From: an uncultured Erythrobacter sp.
GTDB lineage: Bacteria; Pseudomonadota; Alphaproteobacteria; Sphingomonadales; Sphingomonadaceae
Direction of reading: 5' to 3'
Length of the DNA: 64,000 bases
NCBI GenBank assembly: GCA_947499095.1
Contig: CANMMR010000001.1
Span: 310,001 to 374,000 of the forward strand
Position 1 is the first letter of the stretch. Each line of letters begins with the position of its first letter. Shown here in pieces: positions 18,180-27,162 of this stretch. Below the pieces are notes generated by a model. It was not told where the DNA came from. It saw only the letters and a list, made by a program, of their open reading frames with translations, and did no database searches. The position numbers and the translations under genes are program-made.

Positions 18180-18902
18180 ATGGCAGGGTCCGACAGACGC
18201 GAGGCGATGCTTCGCCTTGGCGCAATTGCCGTCCTGCCCATTGCCCTCCACATAAGTCCGGCATGCGCGGCGGAGAACCGACCTCATCGCACAGCGTCGT
18301 TGGGCGAGTATCAGCTTTCCCGCAAAGTGTCGCGTTCGCTTGTCGACGACCGCGTCCTGACCGTCGAGCGCAACTGGTCGTGCCGTTTTTCTGCTAGCGA
18401 GAGAGGGATGTCGGTCAGCAGCTACGGTCAAAGCGCCAAAGTCGACGCCCCTGAAAGTCTGCAAGCGCTGGCCAGCACGGAAGAAGAGCGGCGCGATAGC
18501 GGCCCCTTCCCCGCGTTGCTTGATAATTCGGGCATGATCGTCGCTGCTCGAAGCGCGCCGACAGGTGCATCGAGCGAAGCGATCGCCGCCGCAATGGGTG
18601 CGCTTCGGAATGCTGCTGCGAGCCATGATGAGGCAGCGGATGCCCGCCGTTTCCTCCAACGCCTCGCTGGCGCAGCGATGAGCGCCATTCCACCGGACCT
18701 TTTCTTTCCTACACCTGGCGAACGCGAAGACGTGCGCGCCATCGCACTGCCCAGCGGCGGATCTGGGACCGTGGCCATCGCGCTGCGGAGTTCCGCGCAC
18801 GAGCAAAGCGGGTTGCTCGACCGGTTCGAACGATCGGTGCAAACCCGGTTGGGGGGCGATACCCGTTACTCGAGCGAGGTCTGGCACTTGTACCGCATTT
18901 AG
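18180..18902 (+). CDS. exported hypothetical protein
   Basis: 240 residues from the ATG at 18180, with GGAAG just upstream. MAGSDRREAMLRLGAIAVLPIALHISPACAAEN looks like a signal peptide with cleavage after ACA. No recognised domain follows: there is a region rich in Ser and Ala (PTGASSEAIAAAMGALRNAAAS) and a C-terminal beta-like segment ending WHLYRI. It follows cutA by only four bases. Function unknown. Confidence 0.75.
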   Translation: MAGSDRREAMLRLGAIAVLPIALHISPACAAENRPHRTASLGEYQLSRKVSRSLVDDRVLTVERNWSCRFSASERGMSVSSYGQSAKVDAPESLQALASTEEERRDSGPFPALLDNSGMIVAARSAPTGASSEAIAAAMGALRNAAASHDEAADARRFLQRLAGAAMSAIPPDLFFPTPGEREDVRAIALPSGGSGTVAIALRSSAHEQSGLLDRFERSVQTRLGGDTRYSSEVWHLYRI

Positions 18903-18983
18903 CTAGGGTATTATTTTACCACCCCGAACTCCCCCGGAATCGCTTGACTTGCGGGTCCTTCACCGCCATTTGCCGCCCGCTTC

Positions 18984-19032
18984 GCGAATGCGGCAACGCC
19001 GGATTCGCAGGAAACGCCGCCGACCAGGCGGC
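18984..19032 (+). promoter_or_regulatory. two hairpins in the rplM leader
   Basis: Hairpin A, 18984-19008: GCGAAT/ATTCGC with an inner GGC/GCC and AAC loop. Hairpin B, 19016-19032: perfect GCCGCC-GACCA-GGCGGC. They sit in the 157-bp gap before rplM, B ending 27 bp before the ATG. Ribosomal protein L13 operons are autoregulated through leader RNA in other bacteria, so a regulatory leader is a fair guess. No T-run follows, so these are not simple terminators. Confidence 0.5.
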
Positions 19033-19059
19033 ATGAACACTAGATACGGAAAACCAGCC

Positions 19060-19539
19060 ATGAAGGCTCTCAGCAAGGTGACCCGGTCGGTCAAGCCGTC
19101 CGAGGTCGAAAAGAAGTGGCACATCATCGACGCCGAAGGTCTCGTCGTCGGTCGTGTTGCGGCGATCATCGCCAACATCCTGCGCGGCAAGCACAAGCCG
19201 ATCTACACGCCGCATGTCGATTGCGGCGACCATGTCATCGTCATCAATGCCGACAAGGTGAAGTTCACCGGCAAGAAGATGACCGACAAGGTCTATTACA
19301 AGCACACCGGCTGGGTCGGTGGCATCAAGGAAACGACGCCCGCCAAGGTGCTGGGCGGCCGCTTTCCCGAGCGCGTGCTCGAAAAGGCCGTGGAGCGCAT
19401 GATCCCGCGCGGTCCCCTGGGCCGCGACCAGATGCGTGCGCTGCACGTCTTTGCCGGCACCGAGCATCCCTATGACGGCCAGAAGCCCGAGAAGCTCGAC
19501 GTTGCCTCGATGAACCGCAAGAACAAGGCTGTTGCATAA
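19060..19539 (+). CDS. rplM: 50S ribosomal protein L13
   Basis: 159 residues from the ATG at 19060 ([20 protein letters not shown]); an upstream in-frame ATG at 19033 would add only MNTRYGKPA, not a family feature. Core motifs [33 protein letters not shown] and [21 protein letters not shown] are typical. It overlaps rpsI by one base (TAATG), the usual rplM-rpsI operon. Confidence 0.97.
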   Translation: MKALSKVTRSVKPSEVEKKWHIIDAEGLVVGRVAAIIANILRGKHKPIYTPHVDCGDHVIVINADKVKFTGKKMTDKVYYKHTGWVGGIKETTPAKVLGGRFPERVLEKAVERMIPRGPLGRDQMRALHVFAGTEHPYDGQKPEKLDVASMNRKNKAVA

Positions 19540-20063
19540 TGGCTGACGAAACCAAGAACGACACCGTCTCGGATCTCGCCGATCTGAAGGACATCGCCTC
19601 CAACGCCCCTCAGGGCGACGCCGCGGACATCGCTGCGACTGCCGAGGTTCCGCTGCGCGAGCAGGAACTCGACAAGGAAGGCCGCGCCTATGCTACCGGT
19701 CGCCGCAAGGACGCGACGGCTCGCGTCTGGCTGAAGCCCGGCAGCGGCAAGGTCACCGTCAACGGCAAGGACCAGGAAGTCTATTTCGCGCGTCCGACGC
19801 TGCGCCTGATCATCGACCAGCCCTTCACCATCACCGAGCGCCAGGGGCAGTATGACGTCGTCGCCACCGTCAAGGGCGGCGGTCTTTCGGGCCAGGCCGG
19901 TGCGGTGAAGCACGGCATCAGCCAGGCGCTCACCAAGTACGAGCCGGCCCTGCGCAGCACGGTCAAGGCCGCCGGCTTCCTGACCCGCGACAGCCGCGTG
20001 GTCGAGCGTAAGAAGTACGGTCGCGCCAAGGCACGCCGCAGCTTCCAGTTCTCGAAGCGCTAA
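19539..20063 (+). CDS. rpsI: 30S ribosomal protein S9 with acidic N-terminal extension
   Basis: 174 residues. The S9 core begins near residue 48 ([20 protein letters not shown]) and ends in the canonical [17 protein letters not shown] tail that reaches the decoding centre. About 45 acidic residues precede it ([17 protein letters not shown]), longer than the 130-residue E. coli protein; such extensions occur in related alphaproteobacteria. It is followed by a good terminator. Confidence 0.97.
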   Translation: MADETKNDTVSDLADLKDIASNAPQGDAADIAATAEVPLREQELDKEGRAYATGRRKDATARVWLKPGSGKVTVNGKDQEVYFARPTLRLIIDQPFTITERQGQYDVVATVKGGGLSGQAGAVKHGISQALTKYEPALRSTVKAAGFLTRDSRVVERKKYGRAKARRSFQFSKR

Positions 20064-20093
20064 CCGGCTTAACGAGTTTTTCGGTCACCGAGG

Positions 20094-20123
20094 AAGGGCG
20101 GTCCCGCGAGGGGCCGCCCTTTT
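20094..20123 (+). terminator. terminator after rpsI, probably bidirectional
   Basis: Stem AAGGGCGG/CCGCCCTT (8 bp, 12-nt loop) followed by TTTT on the plus strand, 30 bases after the rpsI stop; further CCC/GGG pairing inside the loop is possible. The A residues on the left arm let it also end the convergent phosphoesterase transcript, whose stop is at 20133. Confidence 0.8.
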
Positions 20124-20132
20124 CACATGTGC

Positions 20133-20993
20133 TTAGTGCACGGGCGGATCGACGCGCGGGACTTGCCTGACCGGCGCGACCGGCTCGCCGCTCCTGCGCG
20201 GGGGCATCGCATCTTCGGGCACATCGTCGATCTGCATGTCGCGCGTCTCAACGTCTTCGAGATTGCGAACCGTGACCTTGAGGTTCTGCCCGTCGAATTC
20301 GATCTCGTTGAAGCTGGGCGGTGTCGAGCGGGTGCGTTGCGACAGCGTCCCGGCACCGATCATCCGTACCGGGCCGTCTGGCGTCTGCTCCATAATGTCG
20401 AAGGCATCGTGGACATGGCCGGACAGCACCGCGCGTACCGGCCGCTTCGCCAGCGCCCGAAGCGCTTTTTCGCCGTGCCTGGTCAGCGCGGTTCCTTCTG
20501 TCCCGACCTCGCGCAGCGGATGATGTACGGCGACCAGCGCTTCTTTCCCCTTCGGTAGCGCGTCGATCGCTGCCAGGCATTTCTCCAGCGCTGCATCGGT
20601 CACCCAGCCCTTCGACCAGTTGAAGCGCGGTTGCGCGCGGACGGCGGTCTTGAGCGGCACGATCGCGAGGGTGCCGAGATCGAGTTCTTTCTCGACCTTT
20701 TCCTCCATGCCGCGGAAGCGTTTGTAGGGCGTGAAGAAGCGCTCGAAGGGGTTGAAGTAGGGCATGTCGTGGTTGCCCACTTCGACCGTCACCGGCGCAT
20801 CGAGCGAGTTGATCCAGTGAGTCGCCGCCGCGAATTCGCGGTGCCGCGCGCGCATGGTTAGATCACCGGTTATGGCTACGGCATCGGGGCGCCGTTCTGC
20901 AATTTCCTGCTTCACCCAGTCGAGCGCCCGATTGTCTTCCAGTCCGAAGTGAATGTCGCTGAGGTGGAAAATGCGCCGGAAATCAGTAGCCAT
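20133..20993 (-). CDS. metallophosphoesterase (calcineurin-like)
   Basis: 286 residues with all metal-site motifs in order: HLSDIHFG (D-x-H), AITGDLT (GD), VEVGNHDMP (GNHD), VAVHHPL and SGHVHDAF (GHxH). No signal peptide. A C-terminal Pro-rich tail (PPRRSGEPVAPVRQVPR) may be disordered. The substrate is unknown; similar proteins act on cyclic nucleotides or lipid A intermediates. Its start lies 11 bp inside the end of the lipid kinase gene, so the two are likely co-translated. Confidence 0.9.
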   Translation of the reverse strand: MATDFRRIFHLSDIHFGLEDNRALDWVKQEIAERRPDAVAITGDLTMRARHREFAAATHWINSLDAPVTVEVGNHDMPYFNPFERFFTPYKRFRGMEEKVEKELDLGTLAIVPLKTAVRAQPRFNWSKGWVTDAALEKCLAAIDALPKGKEALVAVHHPLREVGTEGTALTRHGEKALRALAKRPVRAVLSGHVHDAFDIMEQTPDGPVRMIGAGTLSQRTRSTPPSFNEIEFDGQNLKVTVRNLEDVETRDMQIDDVPEDAMPPRRSGEPVAPVRQVPRVDPPVH

Positions 20994-21840
20994 GGTCGGT
21001 CGCTAGCAGATCGACTTCGGTTTCGGCCAGTTGCAATACCGCTTCGGGGCCGAGCGTTTCGGGCTCCCCGTCCAGCAAGACATCGAGCGGCTCGCGTTCG
21101 CAATTCGCGATTTCGAGCTCGTCGAACAAGCCGAGGCGCTCATGCGGGCCCTCGCGAAAGCGGCGTCGAAGCAGTGCCCAGCCCTGCCGCAGATAACCGG
21201 CGGCATCGTCGGCGCAGTAGGCGTCGACCTGCATACCCCGAGCGCTGGGCGTAATTTCGAGAAGGGGATACCCGTCCGGTCGACCTTGCGCCGGATCAGC
21301 CATTCGCACGCGGGCGCCGTATGTGGTTTCGGCCACGGCATCGCTCGCATGCTCGGCCAAACCGGCGACATCGATATCGCGCATCGCTTCGCGTACATTG
21401 GCCCATGCGGTCCCCGGGCCCGCGAGGAACCCAGCCAAGGCAATCCCCTTCTCGCAACGAACGACCGGGAGGCGAATCCGCCGGTATGCGCCCTGGGCTA
21501 CGCGCAAGAGAATTTCCTCGGCCTCGACCTCTTCGCCATGGAGCCGGCCGCTGAGCAGGTTCATGGTTCCGCCCGGGAGAAAGAGTATCTCTCCGCCCCA
21601 TCCGCCAAGTTTGGCGATTGCGCCATTGGCGGTGCCGTCGCCGGTGAAGATGATGAGTCGTTTTATTCCGCTTTCCTCGAGCAGCGACCTGCTAGGCAGG
21701 TCGGCATCGGGAAAGGATACGGTGAGGTCGCAGTCCAGCCCCTGTTCGGCCAGGACCCGTTTCAACTCTTCCTCGCGCACGGCGCTATGGCTCCCGCTGC
21801 GGGTGTTGACGATCAACCAGCTTGGATGACAGGCGGCCAT
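20983..21840 (-). CDS. lipid kinase with diacylglycerol kinase catalytic domain
   Basis: 285 residues from the ATG at 21840 (MAACHPSWLIVNTRSGS). The nucleotide loop is IIFTGDGTANGAIAKL (one Gly of GGDGT is Thr), followed by EILFLPGGTMNLLSGRLHG, matching the DAGK/YegS fold. The C-terminal half gives the lipid-binding beta sandwich. It may phosphorylate diacylglycerol or sphingoid lipids, both plausible in sphingomonads. The track's longer start overlaps another gene. Confidence 0.87.
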   Translation of the reverse strand: MAACHPSWLIVNTRSGSHSAVREEELKRVLAEQGLDCDLTVSFPDADLPSRSLLEESGIKRLIIFTGDGTANGAIAKLGGWGGEILFLPGGTMNLLSGRLHGEEVEAEEILLRVAQGAYRRIRLPVVRCEKGIALAGFLAGPGTAWANVREAMRDIDVAGLAEHASDAVAETTYGARVRMADPAQGRPDGYPLLEITPSARGMQVDAYCADDAAGYLRQGWALLRRRFREGPHERLGLFDELEIANCEREPLDVLLDGEPETLGPEAVLQLAETEVDLLATDHGY

Positions 21841-21877
21841 ACCCGGCAAGCGCGTGGTGCCGTCTTTTGGTTCCCCA

Positions 21878-22144
21878 TCAAAGCCTTCCGGTTGCGACCA
21901 GCCAGCCGAACGCCCCATTGGCGATCGTGTAGCCGGCATATAGCCAAGCCGCGGAAGGCCAGCCATTGGCGGCAAGGAGCATCGCGACCACCAGCACGGC
22001 AAACTCGAATGCCAATGACACGCGTCCGCCGTTGCGGCGAAAAGCAGCCGGCAAAGTCTCGAGAATCGGATGATCGCTCTCGATCAGAGCTTTGCTGAGC
22101 GCGAAATTGGCTACGCCGCACACAAAGAGAACCGCAAGCATCAT
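21878..22144 (-). CDS. small membrane protein
   Basis: 88 residues with three hydrophobic segments: MMLAVLFVCGVANFALSKAL, a second around FEFAVLVVAMLLAANG and a third AAWLYAGYTIANGAFGWLVA. Codon usage and start position (ATGATG) are good, and it lies just upstream of the lipid kinase, 37 bp away. A role in the same lipid pathway is possible but unproven. The overlapping ORF of the kinase frame here is a shadow. Confidence 0.7.
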   Translation of the reverse strand: MMLAVLFVCGVANFALSKALIESDHPILETLPAAFRRNGGRVSLAFEFAVLVVAMLLAANGWPSAAWLYAGYTIANGAFGWLVATGRL

Positions 22145-22280
22145 CGATTGACGGCATAGTCTCGACGCCCGCCGATTGCCAAGCGCGCTTCGTCGGCCAG
22201 TTCGCGCCTTCCGTCCAATACGCGGGTCGTCCGTCGAATGCGCCGTGCGATTACAGGTGTAGCTGGGTAATACAGTTCCT

Positions 22281-22326
22281 GCGGAGGGCCTTCCAACAGT
22301 TTCCCAAAACCCTTCGGGCCCTCCGC
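22281..22326 (+). promoter_or_regulatory. long hairpin in the urcA leader
   Basis: A perfect 9-bp inverted repeat GCGGAGGGC ... GCCCTCCGC encloses 28 nt and ends 18 bp before the urcA ATG, just upstream of the ribosome-binding site GCAGGAGAG. It could act as a translational switch or mRNA stabiliser. The rest of the 200-bp gap 22145-22344 shows nothing clear. Confidence 0.5.
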
Positions 22327-22344
22327 CATCGCAGGAGAGATTTC

Positions 22345-22647
22345 ATGAATAAAGCATTCGCAGCAATGGCTGCGCTTGGCCTCGTTGCCACAGCAGCGAC
22401 GGCAGTGGCGCAGGAAGGCGCTGACATCATCGTGACTTACGACGATCTCGATCTAGACACCGCCAAGGGCCAGAAGGAACTCGATCGGCGGATCGAAAAA
22501 GCCGCTCGCCAGGTGTGCGGGCTGGATCGCCAGCGCACCGGCACACGGATCCGGGACCATAAGGCTACCGAATGCCTTGCCTACGCGCGCAACAGTACGC
22601 GCGAATATGTCGCAGCGGCGATCGCTTCCGCCGGAAAGGGCGGATGA
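22345..22647 (+). CDS. urcA: UrcA family secreted protein
   Basis: 100 residues. The signal peptide MNKAFAAMAALGLVATAATAVAQ is cleaved near AVAQ. The mature domain VTYDDLDLDTAKGQKELDRRIEKAARQVCG follows the UrcA pattern (D-L-D-L-x-T-x-x-G, then R-I-x-x-A-A-R-x-V-C), with two cysteines likely in a disulfide. UrcA proteins are exported and common in sphingomonads and caulobacters; function unknown. It has its own leader hairpin and its own terminator. Confidence 0.9.
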   Translation: MNKAFAAMAALGLVATAATAVAQEGADIIVTYDDLDLDTAKGQKELDRRIEKAARQVCGLDRQRTGTRIRDHKATECLAYARNSTREYVAAAIASAGKGG

Positions 22648-22730
22648 CATCAGGACGAAATAAACAGTTGTAGCTGCCTCAGAGCAGCGCGGGACGGGTG
22701 GCTGAGAAACCCCCAGCCAAACCCAAACTA

Positions 22731-22775
22731 GGCCTCGACCGGACGCAGTCCCCCGGTCGGGGCCGCCTTTGTTTT
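22731..22775 (+). terminator. terminator after urcA
   Basis: GGCCTCGACCGG (22731-22742) pairs with CCGGTCGGGGCC (22753-22764), 11 of 12 pairs, then GCCTTTGTTTT. A smaller GGCTG/CAGCC hairpin precedes it at about 22700-22718. Strong enough to end urcA and shield the convergent LytTR operon. Confidence 0.8.
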
Positions 22776-22830
22776 GGAGCTAGCTCAAATGCAGTCAGCG
22801 GACCACTGGCGTGCAGTCAGCGTCTTGCAG

Positions 22831-23586
22831 TCAGCGACCGGCCATCGCCTTGACTTTCGGCAGATAGGTCCGACCGATCCGGAGCGCTTCGTCGTCTTCC
22901 AGTTCCACTGACCAGACTCCCAGGCCATCATGGCGGAGGCCCTGGATGCGATCCTTGCGCAGGATAGTGGAGCGGTGGATGCGGATGAACTTTGCAGGAT
23001 CGAGGCGCTTTTCCAGACCGGCGATCGTTTGCAGCAGCAGGTAGGTGCGCGCTTCGTCACCTTCGCCGACATACAGCCGCACATAGTCGCGCTCGGCATC
23101 GATGCGGCCGACTTCGCTGGTGGCGATGCGGATAAGCTCGGACCGGTGGGGGATCCACAGCTCCTCGAGCCACTGGCTCTCTTCGCGTTCGCCGTCTCCA
23201 CGCCGAGCCATCGCGCGCTTGATGGCGCGCTCGAGGCGATCGGGCTTCACCGGCTTAAGCACATAATCGACCGCATCAAGATCGAAGGCTTCGACCGCGT
23301 AATTGTCATACGCGGTAACGAAGACCACGGCGGGCCGCTGCTCTTCCTTGGCAAGAGTTCGCGCAACGGAAAGGCCGTCGACCTCGGGCATGGTCATGTC
23401 GAGCAGGACCAGGTCGGGCTTCAACGCTTCGATGAGACGCAACGCCTGAGCCCCGTCGCTTGCCGTACCGACGACGGCAAGGTCCTCCATCTTGGAGCAG
23501 ATGACCTGCATCCGCTCGACGGCCAATGGCTCGTCATCGACGATCAGGGTGCGCAGCTTTTCCGACGCTTCTTCAGCCATGCTCAT
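22831..23586 (-). CDS. LytTR response regulator (AlgR/LytR type)
   Basis: 251 residues. The receiver domain has the acidic pair IVDDEP, phosphoacceptor Asp63 in LVLLDMTMPEVDG, and FVTAYDNYAVEAFD and DYVLKPV. The C-terminal LytTR domain follows (IRIATSEVGRIDAERDYVRLYVG, IRIHRSTILRKDRIQGL), a DNA-binding fold common in regulators of surface and virulence traits. Its start overlaps the kinase stop, so they form a pair. Confidence 0.95.
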   Translation of the reverse strand: MSMAEEASEKLRTLIVDDEPLAVERMQVICSKMEDLAVVGTASDGAQALRLIEALKPDLVLLDMTMPEVDGLSVARTLAKEEQRPAVVFVTAYDNYAVEAFDLDAVDYVLKPVKPDRLERAIKRAMARRGDGEREESQWLEELWIPHRSELIRIATSEVGRIDAERDYVRLYVGEGDEARTYLLLQTIAGLEKRLDPAKFIRIHRSTILRKDRIQGLRHDGLGVWSVELEDDEALRIGRTYLPKVKAMAGR

Positions 23587-24791
23587 TTCACCATCGGTAG
23601 TCTAAGTTCGGTTTCATAGCCCTGCAGTCCGGGGCCCGACGTCACGGTCGCCTCTGCGCCGAACCGCGCCTCCAGCCGGTCGCGCACATTGGCAAGACCG
23701 ATCCCGAAACCACCGCTGTGGCCGGCGGGCACGCCCGGTCCGTCGTCTGCGACAGAAATGACCAGGCGGCCGTATTCCTCGCGAGCGACTATCGATACCG
23801 TGACCGGTCGTGCGCTGGCTGACACGCCGTATTTGACCGAATTTTCGACCAATGGCTGGAGGATCATGCCTGGCACCCGGTAATGTTCCAGCTCGCGCGG
23901 GAGATCGACGTGAACGCGCAGGCGTTCCGGAAAGCGCACCGCCTCGATCTCGAGATAGTGTTCTTGCAGGTCCACTTCGTCGGCGAGCGTCACGTCGCCG
24001 GTCGATTCGTCGGCCAGGCTGTGGCGGTAGAAGCGCGAGATCGTCTGGATCATCTCCTCGGCCCGGTCCGATTTGCCGGTCATCACCAATGCGGAGAGCG
24101 AATTCAAGGTATTGAAGAGGAAATGCGGATTTACCTGATAGCGCAGCGAGCGCAGCTCCGCCGCCTTTGCTGCACTTCGAAACCTCTCACCCTCACGCTC
24201 CGCAGCGAGGGCCTGCGCCCTCGCCTGCGTCGCGATATAGAGTGCCGCCCAGGCAAGCAGCAGGAAATAGCGCCCGAGGGCGATGTCAAAGGTCATCCGC
24301 CATTTGTCCATCGCTGTCGGCGCGGGGGCGATGACGACGCTTTCCGTCGGGGCCAGGTCCTCTGCAGCCTCCTCGACCTCACCGGCGATCTGCGGCCGCG
24401 GCAGGTCCACCAGGAGATTGCCGGACTCGTCGCGACGGATTGCTATCCCGCGCTCTTCGCCGATGCGCTTCTCGATTTTTTCCTGAATGTTCGCAAAAAC
24501 CCACTGATTGGCCTGGGCAATCGCGATGGCCGCGGGAAAGGCGATGATCGCGGCTACGGCCACCTTGGCGGCCAGCGCCCTCCGATCGAACAGGCGCAAG
24601 ATAAGCCACATCACGACTGTCACGGCCATGCCGATTGCGCAGACCAGGGCACGCCGCCACAGCATTTCCCATTCGAAGCCGAATCCGGAAAGCTCACCCC
24701 GAACGGTAGCGAGAAGAAAGTAGATTCCCCAGACGGCCAGGATCGATCCCAGCACCGTTCGGGCCGGCAAGTGCGGCGTCGTAGAATTCAT
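23583..24791 (-). CDS. LytS-type sensor histidine kinase
   Basis: 402 residues from the ATG at 24791 (MNSTTPHLPARTVL); the track's TTG at 24809 is six codons earlier. Three N-terminal membrane helices, a periplasmic or linker segment (VFANIQEKIEKRIGEERG to MDKWRM) and a fourth helix precede the kinase domain. The phosphoacceptor motif is YQVNPHFLFNTLNSLSALV and the ATP site has LVENSVKYG and VADDGPGVP. It forms a two-component system with the LytTR regulator immediately downstream. Confidence 0.94.
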   Translation of the reverse strand: MNSTTPHLPARTVLGSILAVWGIYFLLATVRGELSGFGFEWEMLWRRALVCAIGMAVTVVMWLILRLFDRRALAAKVAVAAIIAFPAAIAIAQANQWVFANIQEKIEKRIGEERGIAIRRDESGNLLVDLPRPQIAGEVEEAAEDLAPTESVVIAPAPTAMDKWRMTFDIALGRYFLLLAWAALYIATQARAQALAAEREGERFRSAAKAAELRSLRYQVNPHFLFNTLNSLSALVMTGKSDRAEEMIQTISRFYRHSLADESTGDVTLADEVDLQEHYLEIEAVRFPERLRVHVDLPRELEHYRVPGMILQPLVENSVKYGVSASARPVTVSIVAREEYGRLVISVADDGPGVPAGHSGGFGIGLANVRDRLEARFGAEATVTSGPGLQGYETELRLPMVK

Positions 24792-24890
24792 CAGGCGTTC
24801 AGCATCCAAATCATGCCCCGATGTGGCCGTTCGAACCGCGGAAAGCCAGTCCGGCGGTCGAGAGCGTTCACACGTTGGTCGAGCGGAATG

Positions 24891-26417
24891 CTATTCGGCG
24901 GGCTCCAGATCACCTTCGGCGATCCGGCGGCGCCACTCGGCAGGCGCAAGCGTGTGGACGTTGTTTCCTTCGGCATCCACTGCGACCGTCACCGGCATGT
25001 CCTCGACTTCGAATTCGTAGATCGCTTCCATGCCGAGATCCTCGAAGGCCACGACCTGCGCACCCTTGATCGCGCGGCTGACGAGATAGGCGGCCCCGCC
25101 GGTCGCCATGAGGTAGGCGACTTTGAAGTTGCTGATGATCTCGACGGCATTATGCCCGCGTTCGGCCTTGCCGATCATCGCCAGCAGGCCGAGATCGAGC
25201 ATCATTTCGGTGAACTTGTCCATCCGTGTGGCGGTGGTCGGACCCGCAGGGCCGACCACTTCGCCCATCACCGGGTCGACCGGGCCGACGTAATAGATCG
25301 CGCGGCCCTTGAAATCGACCGGCAGCTCCTCGCCAGCCTCCAGCATGTCGTGGATGCGCTTGTGCGCCGCGTCGCGCCCGGTCAGCATCTTGCCCGACAG
25401 CAGCAGGCGGTCGCCATGCTTCCAGCTGGCGACTTCTTCGGGCGTCAGCGCATCCAGGTTCACGCGCTTCGCCGCGCTGTCCGGCTTCCAGGTGACCTGC
25501 GGATATTCGTCCAGCTTGGGCGGCTCCAGATACGCCGGACCGCTGCCGTCGAGCGTGAAATGCGCATGACGCGTGGCCGCGCAATTGGGAATCATGCCGA
25601 CCGGCTTGCCTGCCGCGTGACAGGGTGCGTCGAGGATCTTCACATCCAGTACGGTCGACAGGCCGCCCAACCCTTGCGCGCCGACTCCCATCGCATTCAC
25701 CGCATCGAAGATGTCGATCCGCAACTGCTCGATATCGTTCTGCGCCCCGCGCTGCTTCAGCTGGCCCATGTCGATCGGGTCCATCAGGCTGAGCTTGGCG
25801 AGCTTCATGCAGTGCTCCGCCGTGCCGCCGATGCCGATGCCGAGCATGCCCGGCGGGCACCAGCCGGCGCCCATCGACGGGATCTGTTCGATCACCCATT
25901 CGACGATATTGTCGGACGGGTTCATCATCTTGAACTTGGACTTGTTCTCGCTGCCGCCGCCCTTGGCCGCGACGTCCACGCCCACCGTGCTACCCGGCAC
26001 CATCTCCACCGATAGTACGGACGGCGTATTGTCGCGCGTGTTGCGACGGGTGAAGGCCGGATCGGCGAGGATCGAGGCACGGAGCTTGTTGTCGGGATGG
26101 TTATAGGCGCGGCGTACACCTTCATCGACGACCTCCTGCAGCGATCGTTCGCTGTCGAGGCGACAGTTCATGCCCCAGCGCACGAAGACGTTGACGATGC
26201 CGGTATCCTGGCAGATCGGCCGGTGCCCTTCAGCGCACATCCGGCTGTTGGTGAGGATTTGCGCAATCGCGTCCTTCGCCGCCGGGCCCTTCTCGGCCTC
26301 ATAGGCGTCGCCGAGCGCGCGGATGTAATCCATCGGGTGGTAGTATGAAATATACTGGAGCGCGTCGGCCACGCTTTCGATCAGGTCGTCTTCGCTGATG
26401 ACGGTCATGTCGCTCAT
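24891..26417 (-). CDS. fumA: class I fumarate hydratase (Fe-S dependent)
   Basis: 508 residues, start at ATG 26417 (MSDMTVISEDDLIES). The [4Fe-4S] cysteines are in GHRPICQDTGIVNVFVRWG, GAGWCPPGMLGIGIGG and DAPCHAAGKPVGMIPNCAATRH. It hydrates fumarate to malate in the TCA cycle. The oxygen-labile cluster links it to the SUF system in this window. Divergent from the PCMT-like gene, sharing a 145-bp promoter region. Confidence 0.95.
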   Translation of the reverse strand: MSDMTVISEDDLIESVADALQYISYYHPMDYIRALGDAYEAEKGPAAKDAIAQILTNSRMCAEGHRPICQDTGIVNVFVRWGMNCRLDSERSLQEVVDEGVRRAYNHPDNKLRASILADPAFTRRNTRDNTPSVLSVEMVPGSTVGVDVAAKGGGSENKSKFKMMNPSDNIVEWVIEQIPSMGAGWCPPGMLGIGIGGTAEHCMKLAKLSLMDPIDMGQLKQRGAQNDIEQLRIDIFDAVNAMGVGAQGLGGLSTVLDVKILDAPCHAAGKPVGMIPNCAATRHAHFTLDGSGPAYLEPPKLDEYPQVTWKPDSAAKRVNLDALTPEEVASWKHGDRLLLSGKMLTGRDAAHKRIHDMLEAGEELPVDFKGRAIYYVGPVDPVMGEVVGPAGPTTATRMDKFTEMMLDLGLLAMIGKAERGHNAVEIISNFKVAYLMATGGAAYLVSRAIKGAQVVAFEDLGMEAIYEFEVEDMPVTVAVDAEGNNVHTLAPAEWRRRIAEGDLEPAE

Positions 26418-26562
26418 CGCCGGAAAATCCCATGTTGCAGAATTGCGCTCCCCGATAGGCGTGTTTGCCGCCATCGGTCAAAGCGCTTGGACACAAAAGC
26501 TCTTGCGCCTACAGCAAGCCGGCTTGACCCAGCGTGTTATTAAAGCAATACAGCGATCCACC

Positions 26563-27162
26563 ATGACCACTACCCTCGCCCCCAAGACCGATTTCGCCGC
26601 CGCCCGCAAGGCCATGCTCGACAGCCAGCTGCGCACCAGCGGCGTGAACGAACCCTTCGTGCTCGAACGCATGGGCACGGTTGCGCGCGAGGAATTCGTG
26701 CCCGAATCGATGCGCAGCGTCGCGTATAGCGATCGCGCCGTGCGTCTGGGCGATGGCAAGGTTCTGCCGCAGCCGCTGTTCCATGGCATGATGCTGTCCG
26801 AAGCCCAGCCCCTCGCAAGCGACGAAGTGCTCGTAGTCGACGGCGGTAGCGGATATCTGCACGCGCTTGTCGAGCCGATGGTCAAATCGGTGCGGGTGAT
26901 GACCCCGGAGGACGCTGCCGGGGGCCGAAAGAAGGGTGCCTTTTCGCTGGTCCTTATCGACGGCGCGATCGAGCATGTCCCGGCGGGTCTCGCCAAGCTG
27001 GTCGCAGATGGCGGACGTATCGTGACCGGTCTGGTGGAGCGCAACGTCACGCGGCTTGCGAAAGGCCGCAAGACCGCTGGCGCGCTGGCCTTGCTGCCGT
27101 TGGCAGAGCTTGGTGTTCCGCGGCTGGCGCAATTCGATCGGCCGACCAGCTGGAGCTTTTGA
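26563..27162 (+). CDS. PCMT-like protein, probably inactive
   Basis: 199 residues from the ATG at 26563; the track runs further upstream. The N-terminal half resembles protein-L-isoaspartate methyltransferase (FAAARKAMLDSQLRTSGVNEPFVLERMG, REEFVPE). The SAM loop, normally LEIGTGSGYQ, reads LVVDGGSGYLHALVEP, the segment after it is shortened, and the usual acidic ribose-binding residue is not evident. A non-catalytic or altered role is likely. It overlaps tolC by one base, and this pair plus the PopZ homologue is a recurrent sphingomonad arrangement as I recall. Confidence 0.75.
   Translation: MTTTLAPKTDFAAARKAMLDSQLRTSGVNEPFVLERMGTVAREEFVPESMRSVAYSDRAVRLGDGKVLPQPLFHGMMLSEAQPLASDEVLVVDGGSGYLHALVEPMVKSVRVMTPEDAAGGRKKGAFSLVLIDGAIEHVPAGLAKLVADGGRIVTGLVERNVTRLAKGRKTAGALALLPLAELGVPRLAQFDRPTSWSF

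Noticed and set aside
22141-22329. 62-aa minus-strand ORF upstream of the small membrane protein
   Set aside because: It lies in the urcA leader, has no recognised features, and its only support is an open frame.
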